Shown here: piece after piece, positions 51,154 to 60,734 of the stretch
Position numbering within the stretch: position 1 is the stretch's first letter
Layout of the letters: every line of letters begins with the position of its first letter
NCBI RefSeq assembly: GCF_001263415.1
Contig: NZ_LGTE01000008.1
Coordinates: 1-64,000, forward strand
Source: Thermincola ferriacetica
GTDB taxonomy: Bacteria > Bacillota > Thermincolia > Thermincolales > Thermincolaceae
Length of the DNA: 64,000 nt
Reading direction: 5' to 3'
Translations under genes and position numbers: made by a program
Notes under the pieces: generated by a model
What the model saw: only the letters and a program-made list of their open reading frames with translations
What the model was told of the DNA's origin: nothing
The model's database searches: none

Positions 51154-51176
51154 TCCGAGGCCGGAAAGCATTTTTT
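51150..51176 (+). terminator. Regulated terminator 1 of the nif leader
   Basis: GCTTTCCG (51150-51157) / CGGAAAGC (51162-51169), loop AGGC, then TTTTTT at 51171-51176. It overlaps P2 of module 1. Confidence 0.85.
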
Positions 51177-51265
51177 GTTTATTTAAAACGAAATGAATTA
51201 GTTTTATGTTATGATAAAATTAAATAAAGGATACTTCATGATTTCTGCAAAACACTGTTGTTAGA

Positions 51266-51295
51266 GTACTTAGATGTACATGGGCAGAGGGGCCT
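51266..51295 (+). ncRNA. ANTAR-target hairpins, module 2 of the nif leader
   Basis: P1 is GTAC-TTAGAT-GTAC (51266-51279); P2 is GGGC-AGAGGG-GCCT (51282-51295). G is at position 4 of both loops; A is at position 1 in P2 but T in P1, a departure from the consensus. P2's 3' arm overlaps the next terminator. Confidence 0.68.
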
Positions 51296-51335
51296 TTTGG
51301 CATAATTTCCGGTTTGGAAGCCAAAGGGCCTTTTT
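51291..51335 (+). terminator. Regulated terminator 2 of the nif leader
   Basis: GGCCTTTTGGC (51291-51301) / GCCAAAGGGCC (51320-51330), with an inner TTCC/GGAA stem, then TTTTT at 51331-51335. Confidence 0.82.
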
Positions 51336-51365
51336 GTTTAATTCTACGGCGATTGTTCAGGCGAA

Positions 51366-51402
51366 GGCGCCAGGGTTAACTCACTTACCCCGGCGCCTTT
51401 TT
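51366..51402 (+). terminator. Third terminator of the nif leader
   Basis: GGCGCC-A-GGGT (51366-51376) / ACCC-C-GGCGCC (51387-51397), followed by TTTTT. A candidate competing hairpin GGC-GAAGGC-GCC (51360-51371) overlaps its 5' arm, but that loop starts with G, so an ANTAR role is uncertain here. Confidence 0.75.
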
Positions 51403-51456
51403 GTATACATCTGTGGATCTTCCCAAGGGAGGTGAACAGCTAAAAATAATAGGTAG

Positions 51457-52332
<876 letters not shown>

Positions 52333-52366
52333 CCGGAAGAAAAACAGAAAGCGAGGATTGAGGCCT

Positions 52367-52693
52367 ATGTTAATGATTAAAGCTGTTGTGAGACCTGAAA
52401 AAACCAACCGGATTCTGGCAGAACTCAACGATGCTGGTTTTCCGGCCGTAACCAAGATTGACGTGGTTGGTCGTGGTAAGCAAAAAGGCGTTATTGTGGG
52501 AGATGTTGTTTACGATGAAATTCCCAAGGAACTGCTGATGATCGTGGTTCGGGACGAAGACAAGGATGATGTGGTCAGCATTATTATGAGACACGCCAAG
52601 ACGGGCGAACAGGGCCATTACGGCGACGGTAAAATCTTTATTCTTCCTGTGGAAGAGGTATATACCATCAGCAGCGGCAAGAAAGAGCTATAG
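52367..52693 (+). CDS. nifI1: GlnB-like nitrogenase regulator NifI1
   Basis: A 108-residue PII-family protein: MLMIKAVVRPEKTNRILAEL, VVGRGKQKGV, GHYGDGKIFILPVEEVY. NifI1 and NifI2 form a complex that inhibits NifDK in response to ammonium and 2-oxoglutarate in methanogens and some Firmicutes. Here it lies between nifH and nifD as in those clusters. ATG 52367 is preferred; a TTG at 52358 is in frame but close to the GAGG site. Confidence 0.95.
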   Translation: MLMIKAVVRPEKTNRILAELNDAGFPAVTKIDVVGRGKQKGVIVGDVVYDEIPKELLMIVVRDEDKDDVVSIIMRHAKTGEQGHYGDGKIFILPVEEVYTISSGKKEL

Positions 52694-52706
52694 GAGGTGG
52701 CCGGCC

Positions 52707-53081
52707 ATGAAAGAAATTATTGCCATTATCCGTATGAATAAGGTCGGTCAAACCAGAAGCGCCCTTGCTGAAGCCGGGTTTTGCCGGATGACTGCCACCA
52801 AGGTTATGGGCCGGGGCAAGATGCTTAAGGACTTGGCCTTGCTTGACAAGGCCACAGACGAGAACCGGGAAATCATTCTGCAAAGCATGTTGAAGGGCGG
52901 ACGGTTAATTCCCAAGCGGCTGCTGAGCATAATTGTAAAGGATGAAGATGTACAGAAGGTTGTCGATACCATCATAGCCGTAAACAAGGAAGGTCACGTC
53001 GGTGACGGTAAAATCTTTGTCCTCCCGGTCACGGATGTAATCAGGGTCCGCACCGGGGAAACCGGCGAAGAAGCAATCTAA
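52707..53081 (+). CDS. nifI2: GlnB-like nitrogenase regulator NifI2
   Basis: A 124-residue PII-family protein with a longer T-loop region than NifI1: MKEIIAIIRMNKVGQTRSAL, KVMGRGKMLKD, GHVGDGKIFVLPVTDVIRVR. It forms heteromers with NifI1 for post-translational nitrogenase switch-off. TAGGAGGTGG lies before the ATG, 13 bp after the nifI1 stop. Confidence 0.95.
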   Translation: MKEIIAIIRMNKVGQTRSALAEAGFCRMTATKVMGRGKMLKDLALLDKATDENREIILQSMLKGGRLIPKRLLSIIVKDEDVQKVVDTIIAVNKEGHVGDGKIFVLPVTDVIRVRTGETGEEAI

Positions 53082-53102
53082 AAGAAAAAGGGGGTTGTAA
53101 CC

Positions 53103-54704
53103 ATGTCTGTTACAGAAAAGGATTTAGAAAGAATACTTGAGGCTTATCCTGCCAAAGTAAAAAGAAACCGCAAAAAGCACATCCTGATTAAAGATTCCAG
53201 CCAGGAACCCCAGGAAATCGAAGCCAATACCCGGACTATTCCCGGCATTATCACCAACCGGGGCTGTGCTTATGCCGGCTGCAAGGGCGTGGTGCTGGGT
53301 CCGCTCAAGGATATAGTACATATTACCCATGGGCCTGTGGGATGCGGCTACTATTCCTGGCTAACCCGGAGAAATAAAGCCAAGACGCCCCCGGACGGCA
53401 AGAATTACCTTGCTTACTGTGTTACTACTGATATGCAGGAAAAAGACATCGTATTTGGCGGCGAGAAAAAACTGGCCCAGGTCATTGACGAAGTGGTGGA
53501 AATCTTTAAACCCAATGCCATTACTATATCTGCTACTTGCCCTGTTGGTCTTATAGGAGACGATATTCAGGCAGTGGCCAAAGCAGCCCAGGAAAAGCAC
53601 GGCATTCCCGTTATGGGTTTTAACTGCGAGGGTTACCGGGGCGTCAGCCAGTCGGCCGGCCACCATATTGCCAACAACGGTTTGCTGGAGTGGGTAGTTG
53701 GCAAGGGAGAGATGACGGCAGCGCCGGCCAAATATTCCATTAATATTTTGGGCGAGTACAATATCGGCGGCGACAGTTGGGAAATCCACCGTATTCTGGA
53801 AGAGATAGGTTACCATGTTATCGCCGTAGCCAGCGGTGACGGCTCTTACGAAGACCTGAAAAATGCTCATGTGGCTGACCTTAACCTGGTTCAGTGCCAC
53901 CGGTCCATTAACTACATCGCGGAGATGCTGGAAATTAAATACGGTACACCGTGGTTAAAGGTGAACTTCATAGGCGTTGAGGCTACTTGCCAGTCCCTGC
54001 GCGATATGGCCCAGTACTTTGGTGACGAAGAGCTAATTAAAAAGACGGAAGAGGTTATTGCCAAGGAGTTGGCCAGGATCGAACCAATCCTGGAGCAGTA
54101 CAGGAAAATATGTAAGGGTAAAACTGCCTTTTGTTTCGTCGGCGGTTCCAGGGGACACCACTACCAGAAGCTGTTTGAGGACTTGGGCATAGAAACCGTA
54201 CTGGCAGGTTACGAATTTGCCCACCGGGACGATTACGAGGGTCGGCAGGTTATACCGCATATCAAGGTTGATGCTGACAGCAAGAACATTCCCGAATTGC
54301 ATGTGGAACCGGATCCCAAGTTTTTTAAACTGAGAATTTCGCCTGAAAAAGCGGAAGAATTGAAGAAAAAAATCCCACTGAGCTATTATGCCGGCATGAA
54401 CGTGGATATGAAGGACGGACATGTAATTATTGACGACATGAACCACTTTGAAACCGAGGAGTTTATCAGGATTCTCAAGCCCGATATTTTTGCGTCGGGG
54501 ATTAAAGATAAATACATTCCGCATAAAATGGGCATTCCTTCCAAGCAGCTCCACAACTATGATTACAGCGGACCTTACGCCGGCTTTAACGGCGCTGTTA
54601 AATTTGCCCAGGATGTAACAGCTATGTTTACTAATCCGGCCTGGAACTTCATAGCTCCTCCCTGGAAAGGCAAACCGTTACTGGAGGGGCAATTGCAAAA
54701 ATAA
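53103..54704 (+). CDS. nifD: Nitrogenase molybdenum-iron protein alpha chain
   Basis: A 533-residue NifD. P-cluster cysteines lie in RGCAYAGCKG (about 55), GPVGCGYYSW (81) and ISATCPVGLIGDD (about 147). The FeMo-cofactor ligands are Cys in NLVQCHRSINYI and His in KQLHNYDYSGPYAG; SAGHHIAN holds the substrate-site His. It is the catalytic subunit for N2 reduction with NifK. The layout HI1I2DK places it in the group of methanogens and Firmicutes. AAGGGGGT precedes the ATG. Confidence 0.97.
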   Translation: MSVTEKDLERILEAYPAKVKRNRKKHILIKDSSQEPQEIEANTRTIPGIITNRGCAYAGCKGVVLGPLKDIVHITHGPVGCGYYSWLTRRNKAKTPPDGKNYLAYCVTTDMQEKDIVFGGEKKLAQVIDEVVEIFKPNAITISATCPVGLIGDDIQAVAKAAQEKHGIPVMGFNCEGYRGVSQSAGHHIANNGLLEWVVGKGEMTAAPAKYSINILGEYNIGGDSWEIHRILEEIGYHVIAVASGDGSYEDLKNAHVADLNLVQCHRSINYIAEMLEIKYGTPWLKVNFIGVEATCQSLRDMAQYFGDEELIKKTEEVIAKELARIEPILEQYRKICKGKTAFCFVGGSRGHHYQKLFEDLGIETVLAGYEFAHRDDYEGRQVIPHIKVDADSKNIPELHVEPDPKFFKLRISPEKAEELKKKIPLSYYAGMNVDMKDGHVIIDDMNHFETEEFIRILKPDIFASGIKDKYIPHKMGIPSKQLHNYDYSGPYAGFNGAVKFAQDVTAMFTNPAWNFIAPPWKGKPLLEGQLQK

Positions 54705-54738
54705 TAGCGCAGTTAGTGGAACGACCGCCGGCGCAGGG

Positions 54739-54771
54739 CATAGCCTACTGGCTGCCGGCAGTCGGCCTATG
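54739..54771 (+). other. Intercistronic hairpin between nifD and nifK
   Basis: CATAG...CTATG flanks a CTGCCGGCAG palindrome in the 87-bp gap between nifD and nifK. There is no T-run, so it is more likely an RNA-stability or processing hairpin than a terminator. Confidence 0.4.
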
Positions 54772-54791
54772 ACGGAAAGGAGGAAAATAAA

Positions 54792-56159
54792 ATGCTAGAC
54801 TTTACACCTAAAGAAATTAAAGAACGCGCTTCGGGTGGTTTAATCAATCCAGCCAAGACATGCCAGCCGATTGGGGCCATGTATGCCGCTCTTGGCATAC
54901 ACAGGTGCCTTCCCCACAGCCATGGCTCTCAGGGATGCTGTGCCTACCACCGGTCTCATCTGACCAGGCATTTTCGTGATCCCATACTGGCGTCAACCAG
55001 TTCCTTTACCGAAGGGGCTTCCGTTTTCGGAGGCGGCGCCAATCTAAAAACTGCTATCAAAAACGTATTTGCCATCTATAACCCGGATGTCATGGCCATT
55101 CACACTACCTGTCTCACCGAGACCATCGGTGATGATATCCCGGCGTTCCTGAACCAGGCTGAAATACCGGAAGGCAAAATTGTGATCCACGCCAACACCC
55201 CGAGTTACGTTGGGTCCCATATCACCGGTTTCTCCAACATGACTAGGGGAATGGTTAATTACTTGTCTGAGGCCACCACCGAGACCAAAAAGGAACAGGT
55301 CAATATCATTCCCGGTTTTGTGAACCCGGGTGATATGCGGGAGATTAAAAGGCTGGTCAAAGCCATGGGGATTAACTTTATCATGTTCCCCGACACTTCC
55401 GGTGTCGTAGACTCCCCAATGACCGGCAAGTTTGAAATGTTCCCCAAAGGCGGTACTACCGTTGAAGAACTGAAAGATACCGGTAATTCTAAGTTGACTA
55501 TTGCCCTGGGTTCATTTGCATCTACCGATGCCGCCATTGCATTGGAGCGCAAGTGCAAAGTACCCGCAAAGACCCTGAAGACGCCCATTGGAGTAAAAGC
55601 AACAGATGAGTTCCTTATGACCCTCAGGAATACTTTTGTTACCGAAATACCTTATGAACTGGAAGAAGAAAGGGGCCAATTGGTGGATATTATGGTAGAC
55701 ACGCACCATCAATTTCATGGTAAAAAAGTGGCTATCTTTGGCGATCCGGATATCGTTATCGGCTTGACCGAGTTAGTACTGGGTCTGGGCATGGTACCGG
55801 TGCATGTACTGACCGGTACTCCGGGCAGTTCCTTCGAGAAGGAAGTCAGGGCCATGCTGCTGGAGTCCGGTTTAAAGGGCAATGTAAAGGCTGCCGGCGA
55901 CCTCTTCGAATTCCACCAGTGGATCAAGAATGAACCGGTGGACCTGATCATCGGCAACACTTACGGCAAGTATATCGCCCGGGCTGAAGACATACCGCTG
56001 GTACGGGTAGGCTTCCCGATTCTCGATAGGAGCGTACACTCTTATATGCCCATTGTAGGTTACAAAGGGGCCATGCGGCTGGTTGAAATGATCAGCAACG
56101 CCCTCCTTGACAGGCAGGACAGGGATGCCGCTGATGAAGACTTTGAGTTGGTCATGTAA
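54792..56159 (+). CDS. nifK: Nitrogenase molybdenum-iron protein beta chain
   Basis: A 455-residue NifK, short because it lacks the N-terminal extension of Azotobacter-type beta chains. P-cluster cysteines lie in KTCQPIGAM, GSQGCCAYHRS and HTTCLTETIGDD. With NifD it forms the alpha2-beta2 dinitrogenase. AAAGGAGGAAAA precedes the ATG. The C-terminus (MRLVEMISNALLDRQDRD) is normal. Confidence 0.97.
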   Translation: MLDFTPKEIKERASGGLINPAKTCQPIGAMYAALGIHRCLPHSHGSQGCCAYHRSHLTRHFRDPILASTSSFTEGASVFGGGANLKTAIKNVFAIYNPDVMAIHTTCLTETIGDDIPAFLNQAEIPEGKIVIHANTPSYVGSHITGFSNMTRGMVNYLSEATTETKKEQVNIIPGFVNPGDMREIKRLVKAMGINFIMFPDTSGVVDSPMTGKFEMFPKGGTTVEELKDTGNSKLTIALGSFASTDAAIALERKCKVPAKTLKTPIGVKATDEFLMTLRNTFVTEIPYELEEERGQLVDIMVDTHHQFHGKKVAIFGDPDIVIGLTELVLGLGMVPVHVLTGTPGSSFEKEVRAMLLESGLKGNVKAAGDLFEFHQWIKNEPVDLIIGNTYGKYIARAEDIPLVRVGFPILDRSVHSYMPIVGYKGAMRLVEMISNALLDRQDRDAADEDFELVM

Positions 56160-56176
56160 CGGAAGGACGTGGTCAT

Positions 56177-57514
56177 ATGGACACCGGCCTGGCCATCAGA
56201 GAACGTCTTGACTCTATTGCTGTCAAGGGTAAACAGAAAAAGCAGATTAAGTGTGATACGGACAGCATTGCGGGGTGTGTCAGCCAGCGGGCATGTGTCT
56301 ACTGCGGGGCCAGGGTAGTTTTGAACCCTGTCACTGATGCAATCCACCTTGTTCACGGACCCATTGGCTGTGCCAGCTATACCTGGGATATCAGGGGGAG
56401 CCTTAGCAGCGGTTCCGAACTTTACCGGAACAGTTTCTCCACTGACCTGCAGGAAGAAGATGTAATTTTTGGCGGTGAAAAGAAACTGGCCCGGGCCATT
56501 GATGATTTGGTAGGTAAATATAAGCCCAGGCTGGTTTTTGTCTATGCTACCTGCATCGTGGGGGTAATAGGTGACGACCTGGAAGCCGTTTGCAAGGCGG
56601 CTGCGCAGAAACACAACATCGAAGTAATCCCGGTTGAGTCAAGTGGGTTTATCGGAAATAAAGCGGCCGGATACAGGGCAGCCTGTGATGCCCTGTTCCG
56701 CCTGATTAATTCTGGTGAAACGGAGAAGAAAAAGAACGACCCCAAAATTAACTATTTGGGTGATTTTAACCTGGCTGCCGAGGCATGGATAATTAAAAAT
56801 TATCTGTATGAAATGGGTATAGAGGTCAATGTAACCTTTACCGGCGACTCAGATTACATGGCGCTGAAAAAAGCCCCGGAAGCTTCTTTAAATATCGTCC
56901 AGTGTGCCGGTTCCATGCATTACCTGGCTAGAAAAATGAAAGACCGCTTTGGCATTCCCTTTATGAACGTATCTTTTCTGGGCATCGAGGATACCTCCGA
57001 TTCCCTGCGCAAAATTGCCGCATTTTTTAACAATGATGAAATTACCCGGCGTGCGGAAGCCTTAATTGATAAAGAAATTCGGCGAATAGAGCCTCTTATA
57101 AGGGGTTACCGGAAGAAACTGCAGGGTAAAAAAGCCGCAGTATATGTGGGAGGTGGGTTTAAGGCAATTTCCTTAATTAAGCAGTTTAAAGAATTGGGCA
57201 TAGATGTTGTTATGGTTGGTACCCAGACAGGAAGGCGGGAAGAGTATGAGGTGATCCATGACCTGGTTAATGAAGGGACAGTAGTACTGGACGATGCCAA
57301 CCCTTCAGAATTGGAACGCTTTATGCTGGAAAAGGGCGCCCACCTGCTGGTGGGAGGCGTGAAGGAGCGGCCCCTGGCCTATAAACTGGGCTTAGCCTTT
57401 ATAGACCACAACCATGACCGGAAGCATCCCCTGAGCGGTTTTGTGGGAGCTGTAAATTTCGCGGAAGAGGTCTACTCTACAGTTTGCTCCCCCGTCTGGA
57501 GATTCATTGGATAA
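56177..57514 (+). CDS. nifE: Nitrogenase cofactor scaffold protein NifE
   Basis: A 445-residue NifD-related scaffold that with NifN receives NifB-co and matures FeMo-co. It shares RACVYCGARVVLNPV, GPIGCASYTWD and YATCIVGVIGDD cysteines and the Cys in NIVQCAGSMHYL. It follows nifK by 17 bp. GGAAGGACG precedes the ATG. It lacks the NifD substrate-site His context. Confidence 0.96.
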   Translation: MDTGLAIRERLDSIAVKGKQKKQIKCDTDSIAGCVSQRACVYCGARVVLNPVTDAIHLVHGPIGCASYTWDIRGSLSSGSELYRNSFSTDLQEEDVIFGGEKKLARAIDDLVGKYKPRLVFVYATCIVGVIGDDLEAVCKAAAQKHNIEVIPVESSGFIGNKAAGYRAACDALFRLINSGETEKKKNDPKINYLGDFNLAAEAWIIKNYLYEMGIEVNVTFTGDSDYMALKKAPEASLNIVQCAGSMHYLARKMKDRFGIPFMNVSFLGIEDTSDSLRKIAAFFNNDEITRRAEALIDKEIRRIEPLIRGYRKKLQGKKAAVYVGGGFKAISLIKQFKELGIDVVMVGTQTGRREEYEVIHDLVNEGTVVLDDANPSELERFMLEKGAHLLVGGVKERPLAYKLGLAFIDHNHDRKHPLSGFVGAVNFAEEVYSTVCSPVWRFIG

Positions 57515-57605
57515 AACTCTCCAGGCCTCCCGGCGGCAATAATTCTCAGACATTTGATTTCAGGGATTGGCCTTTTTAAAGGTTGCCCAAAAAGGAGGAA
57601 AGCTT

Positions 57606-58997
57606 ATGAAGAAGGAGACCCCAAATTTTCGTAATGTTACCGAAAACCCATGTCATATGTGTATGCCTATGGGCGGGATCATTCCCTTTAAAGGAATAGA
57701 GCAGTCAATGGTCATCCTCCATGGTTCCCAGGGTTGCGCCACCTATATGAGGAGGCATATTGCCGAACACTTTAACGAACCCATTGACGTAGGGTCTTCT
57801 TCACTTAATGAAAAGGGAACCGTTTACGGGGGAGAACAGAACCTGAAAACAGGCCTCGATAATATAATGAAGGTTTATCGGCCCAAACTGGTCGGAGTTT
57901 TGACTACCTGCCTGGCGGAGACAATCGGTGAAGATATAGAAAGAATTACTTCGGATTACTTGCGTGACAGGGGCTTAGAGGGTTTCCCTGTTGTTACCGT
58001 ACCTACTCCCGGTTACGGGGACAGCCATTTTGAAGGTTACTGGTTTACTCTGACAAGAATCGTTACCAAACTTACTCAAAGGGCGAAGAGACATTCCCGG
58101 GTTAACGTAATTGTGCCTAATATAAGCCCCGCCGATATACGGGAAATCAAGAGACTGCTGGAGTTAATGGGCGTGGAATATATTTTGTTCCCTGATTTTT
58201 CAGAAACCCTCGACCGACCCTTTGAAAAGCCGTACCAAAAGATTCCCGCAGGAGGTACCAGGACGGCAGACATCAAGGTAATGGCAGGCTCCGCAGCTAC
58301 CATACAGTTTGGGATGACGGTAGAAGACAGTATGTCTCCCGGTAGGTTTTTACAAACCGAGTATGATGTGCCCTTATATAATCTGCCCATACCGATGGGT
58401 GTTGAAAATACGGACTTATTTTTTGCGTGTCTTAAGGAAATTACGGGGAAAGAAATGCCCGCAAGCCTGCGGTTGGAACGGGGCAGGCTTTTAGATGCCA
58501 TGGTCGATTCGCATAAATATAATTTCCATGGCCGAAGCGTAATTTTTGGGGAACCGGAACTTGTTTTCGCTGTTACAAAAACCTGCAGTGAAAACGGGAT
58601 TTTCCCGGTAGTGGTGGCCACAGGCAGCAGGAATTCCAAACTGCCCAGGTTACTTAAGGGCTTTTTGCACGAGTTAGAGATTGAAACCAGGATCCTTACC
58701 TCTTCTGATTTTACGCAAATCCGCAAAAACAGCCGTGAAATGGGCGCCAATATTGCCATTGGCTCTTCAGAGGGCCGGTACCTTACAGAAAAAGAAGGTA
58801 TTCCCCTGGTCCGGCTGGGCTTTCCCATCCATGACCGGGTTGGGGGGCAGCGGCTGTTGTCAGTAGGGTATACGGGGACCACCATGTTTCTGGATCGTAT
58901 AACTAATACATTATTAGAAAATAAGCTTACTAACTATAGGAGTTCGATGTACCAAAAGTACTACAAAAATTATCATGCCGCTGTACCGACGCATTAA
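57606..58997 (+). CDS. nifN: Nitrogenase cofactor scaffold protein NifN
   Basis: A 463-residue NifK-related partner of NifE: NPCHMCMPMGGIIPFKGIEQ, GSQGCATYMRRH, LTTCLAETIGED and SVGYTGTTMFLDRITNTLLE. It is needed for FeMo-cofactor assembly. ATG 57606 follows AAAGGAGGAAAG; a TTG-like start at 57567 would lie upstream of that site. A ~90-bp gap separates it from nifE. Confidence 0.95.
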   Translation: MKKETPNFRNVTENPCHMCMPMGGIIPFKGIEQSMVILHGSQGCATYMRRHIAEHFNEPIDVGSSSLNEKGTVYGGEQNLKTGLDNIMKVYRPKLVGVLTTCLAETIGEDIERITSDYLRDRGLEGFPVVTVPTPGYGDSHFEGYWFTLTRIVTKLTQRAKRHSRVNVIVPNISPADIREIKRLLELMGVEYILFPDFSETLDRPFEKPYQKIPAGGTRTADIKVMAGSAATIQFGMTVEDSMSPGRFLQTEYDVPLYNLPIPMGVENTDLFFACLKEITGKEMPASLRLERGRLLDAMVDSHKYNFHGRSVIFGEPELVFAVTKTCSENGIFPVVVATGSRNSKLPRLLKGFLHELEIETRILTSSDFTQIRKNSREMGANIAIGSSEGRYLTEKEGIPLVRLGFPIHDRVGGQRLLSVGYTGTTMFLDRITNTLLENKLTNYRSSMYQKYYKNYHAAVPTH

Positions 58998-59060
58998 AGC
59001 ATTAATAACTACTGGCCACTGACCACTGGTTGCTGGCAACTATTGTAGGAGGTGAAGGCG

Positions 59061-60347
59061 ATGGAATGCAGTTCGCCATGCAGTGTTAATAATAAACATA
59101 TACCACCGGGCCTGTTGGAAGCTACTGCCAAGCATCCCTGCTATTCCTTTGGAGCTCATCATAAATATGCCCGCATGCACCTGCCCGTTGCGCCCAAGTG
59201 CAATATCAACTGTAACTACTGCAACAGGAAATTTGACTGCCTGCACGAAAGCAGGCCGGGAGTTACCAGTGAAATCCTTACTCCTCAATCAGCAGAGCAA
59301 AAATTCCGCAGGGTAAAAGCGCAGATTGAAAACTTAAGTGTGGTAGGGATAGCAGGGCCTGGAGATGCCCTGGCCAACTGGGAAATAACAAGGGAAAGTA
59401 TTGAACGGCTGAAGGCTATCGATCCTGAAATTATCTTTTGCCTGTCGACCAACGGTCTGCTGCTTCCGGAATATTACCACGAAATTATAAGTCTGGGCAT
59501 AAAGCATGTCACGGTAACAGTAAATTGCCTTAAACCGGAGATTGGGGCCCGGATTTACGGCCACATTCTGTACAAAGGAAAGAGATATGAGGGGGAAACA
59601 GGTGCGGCCATTTTGATAAAGAACCAGTTGGAAGGTATTCGGCTACTGGCGGAAAACGGAGTCCTTGTCAAGGTGAACATAGTTATGATCAAAGACATCA
59701 ATGACTTTCACATACCTGACATAGTCAAAAAGGTGAAGGAACTGGGGGCCTTTATGACCAATATTATGCCGTTAATTCCCGCGCCGGGAAGCGCTTTTGA
59801 AAATTACCAGCAAACCAGCATGAAGGAATTAAACAAGATGAGAAACCAGTGCCAGCTTCATTTACATCAGATGCATCACTGCCGGCAGTGCAGGGCCGAT
59901 GCCATTGGTTTGCTGGGAGACGACAGGGCGATAGAATTTGCCGCCGAGACAGCAGGGAGAATACCTGCGGGAACAGCCTCCGGTCAAGGGAAAAAGATTT
60001 ACAGAATTGCGGTGGCATCGAAAAGAGGCGATCTGATTGACCAGCATTTTGGCCATGCTTCAGAATTCCTTATTTATGATGGGAATGGCCGTTACTTCGA
60101 AATGGTAGAAACAAGGCGGGTTGACAAATACTGCAGTGGGGCAGAACTTTGTGAAACGGAAGAAGATAAAAAAGATGCCATTGCCGATGCACTGAAAGAC
60201 TGTAATGCGGTACTCATATTGCGGATAGGCTACCAAGCCAGGCAGAGGCTGCTGAAAAAAGGTATCGTCAGCATAGAACATTACGGCACAGTGGAAGAGG
60301 GCCTGAGTTTTGCCGTACAAAAGATTGAGGGCAAGGAGGCGGTTTAA
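59061..60347 (+). CDS. nifB: Nitrogenase cofactor biosynthesis protein NifB
   Basis: A 428-residue radical SAM enzyme that makes NifB-co, the Fe8S9C core. The SAM-cluster motif is CNINCNYCNRKFDC (about residue 48), with MHLPVAPKCN before it and AGPGDAL after. The C-terminal ~100 residues are a NifX/dinitrogenase-iron-molybdenum-cofactor-type domain (RIAVASKRGDLIDQHFGHA). ATG 59061 follows AGGAGGTGAAGG; GTG 59052 lies inside that site. Confidence 0.96.
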   Translation: MECSSPCSVNNKHIPPGLLEATAKHPCYSFGAHHKYARMHLPVAPKCNINCNYCNRKFDCLHESRPGVTSEILTPQSAEQKFRRVKAQIENLSVVGIAGPGDALANWEITRESIERLKAIDPEIIFCLSTNGLLLPEYYHEIISLGIKHVTVTVNCLKPEIGARIYGHILYKGKRYEGETGAAILIKNQLEGIRLLAENGVLVKVNIVMIKDINDFHIPDIVKKVKELGAFMTNIMPLIPAPGSAFENYQQTSMKELNKMRNQCQLHLHQMHHCRQCRADAIGLLGDDRAIEFAAETAGRIPAGTASGQGKKIYRIAVASKRGDLIDQHFGHASEFLIYDGNGRYFEMVETRRVDKYCSGAELCETEEDKKDAIADALKDCNAVLILRIGYQARQRLLKKGIVSIEHYGTVEEGLSFAVQKIEGKEAV

Positions 60348-60348
60348 A

Positions 60349-60657
60349 ATGAATAAACCTAAGTACCATATTTTTGTCTGTACCAGTTCCCGGCCTACGG
60401 GTCAGCAGAAGGGCTTCTGCCATGCCAAAGCATCAGTGGAATTAATGGAAGCATTTATGGAAGAAATTGAAGAACGCGGGCTGGGAAGCGAGGTTTTTGT
60501 AACCAACACAGGTTGCCTGGGAATTTGTGAAAAAGGCCCCATCGTGATAGTCTACCCCGATAATGTCTGGTATGGAGCGGTTACAGTTGACGACGTGGAA
60601 GAAATTATGGAGGAGCATATAGAAGGGGGGAGACCCCTTGCCCGCTTGATTTTCTAG
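60349..60657 (+). CDS. Thioredoxin-like 2Fe-2S ferredoxin
   Basis: A 102-residue ferredoxin with cysteines at about 10, 23, 55 and 59 (IFVCTSSRPTGQQKGFCHA; NTGCLGICEKGP), the Shethna/thioredoxin-like 2Fe-2S type found in nif clusters. It may deliver electrons for cofactor assembly or protect nitrogenase. It starts two bases after the nifB stop, with AAGGAGG inside the end of nifB. Confidence 0.92.
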   Translation: MNKPKYHIFVCTSSRPTGQQKGFCHAKASVELMEAFMEEIEERGLGSEVFVTNTGCLGICEKGPIVIVYPDNVWYGAVTVDDVEEIMEEHIEGGRPLARLIF

Positions 60658-60734
60658 TCTATTAACAGACAAAACCTTTGGTTACACAACGATAGTCAGG
60701 AGACATCGGCCCATTAGTACGGGGGGTGAGAAAA

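Noticed and set aside
51366-51402. The third nif leader terminator as a full ANTAR module
   Set aside because: No convincing P1 is found and the P2-like loop starts with G; kept only as a terminator.
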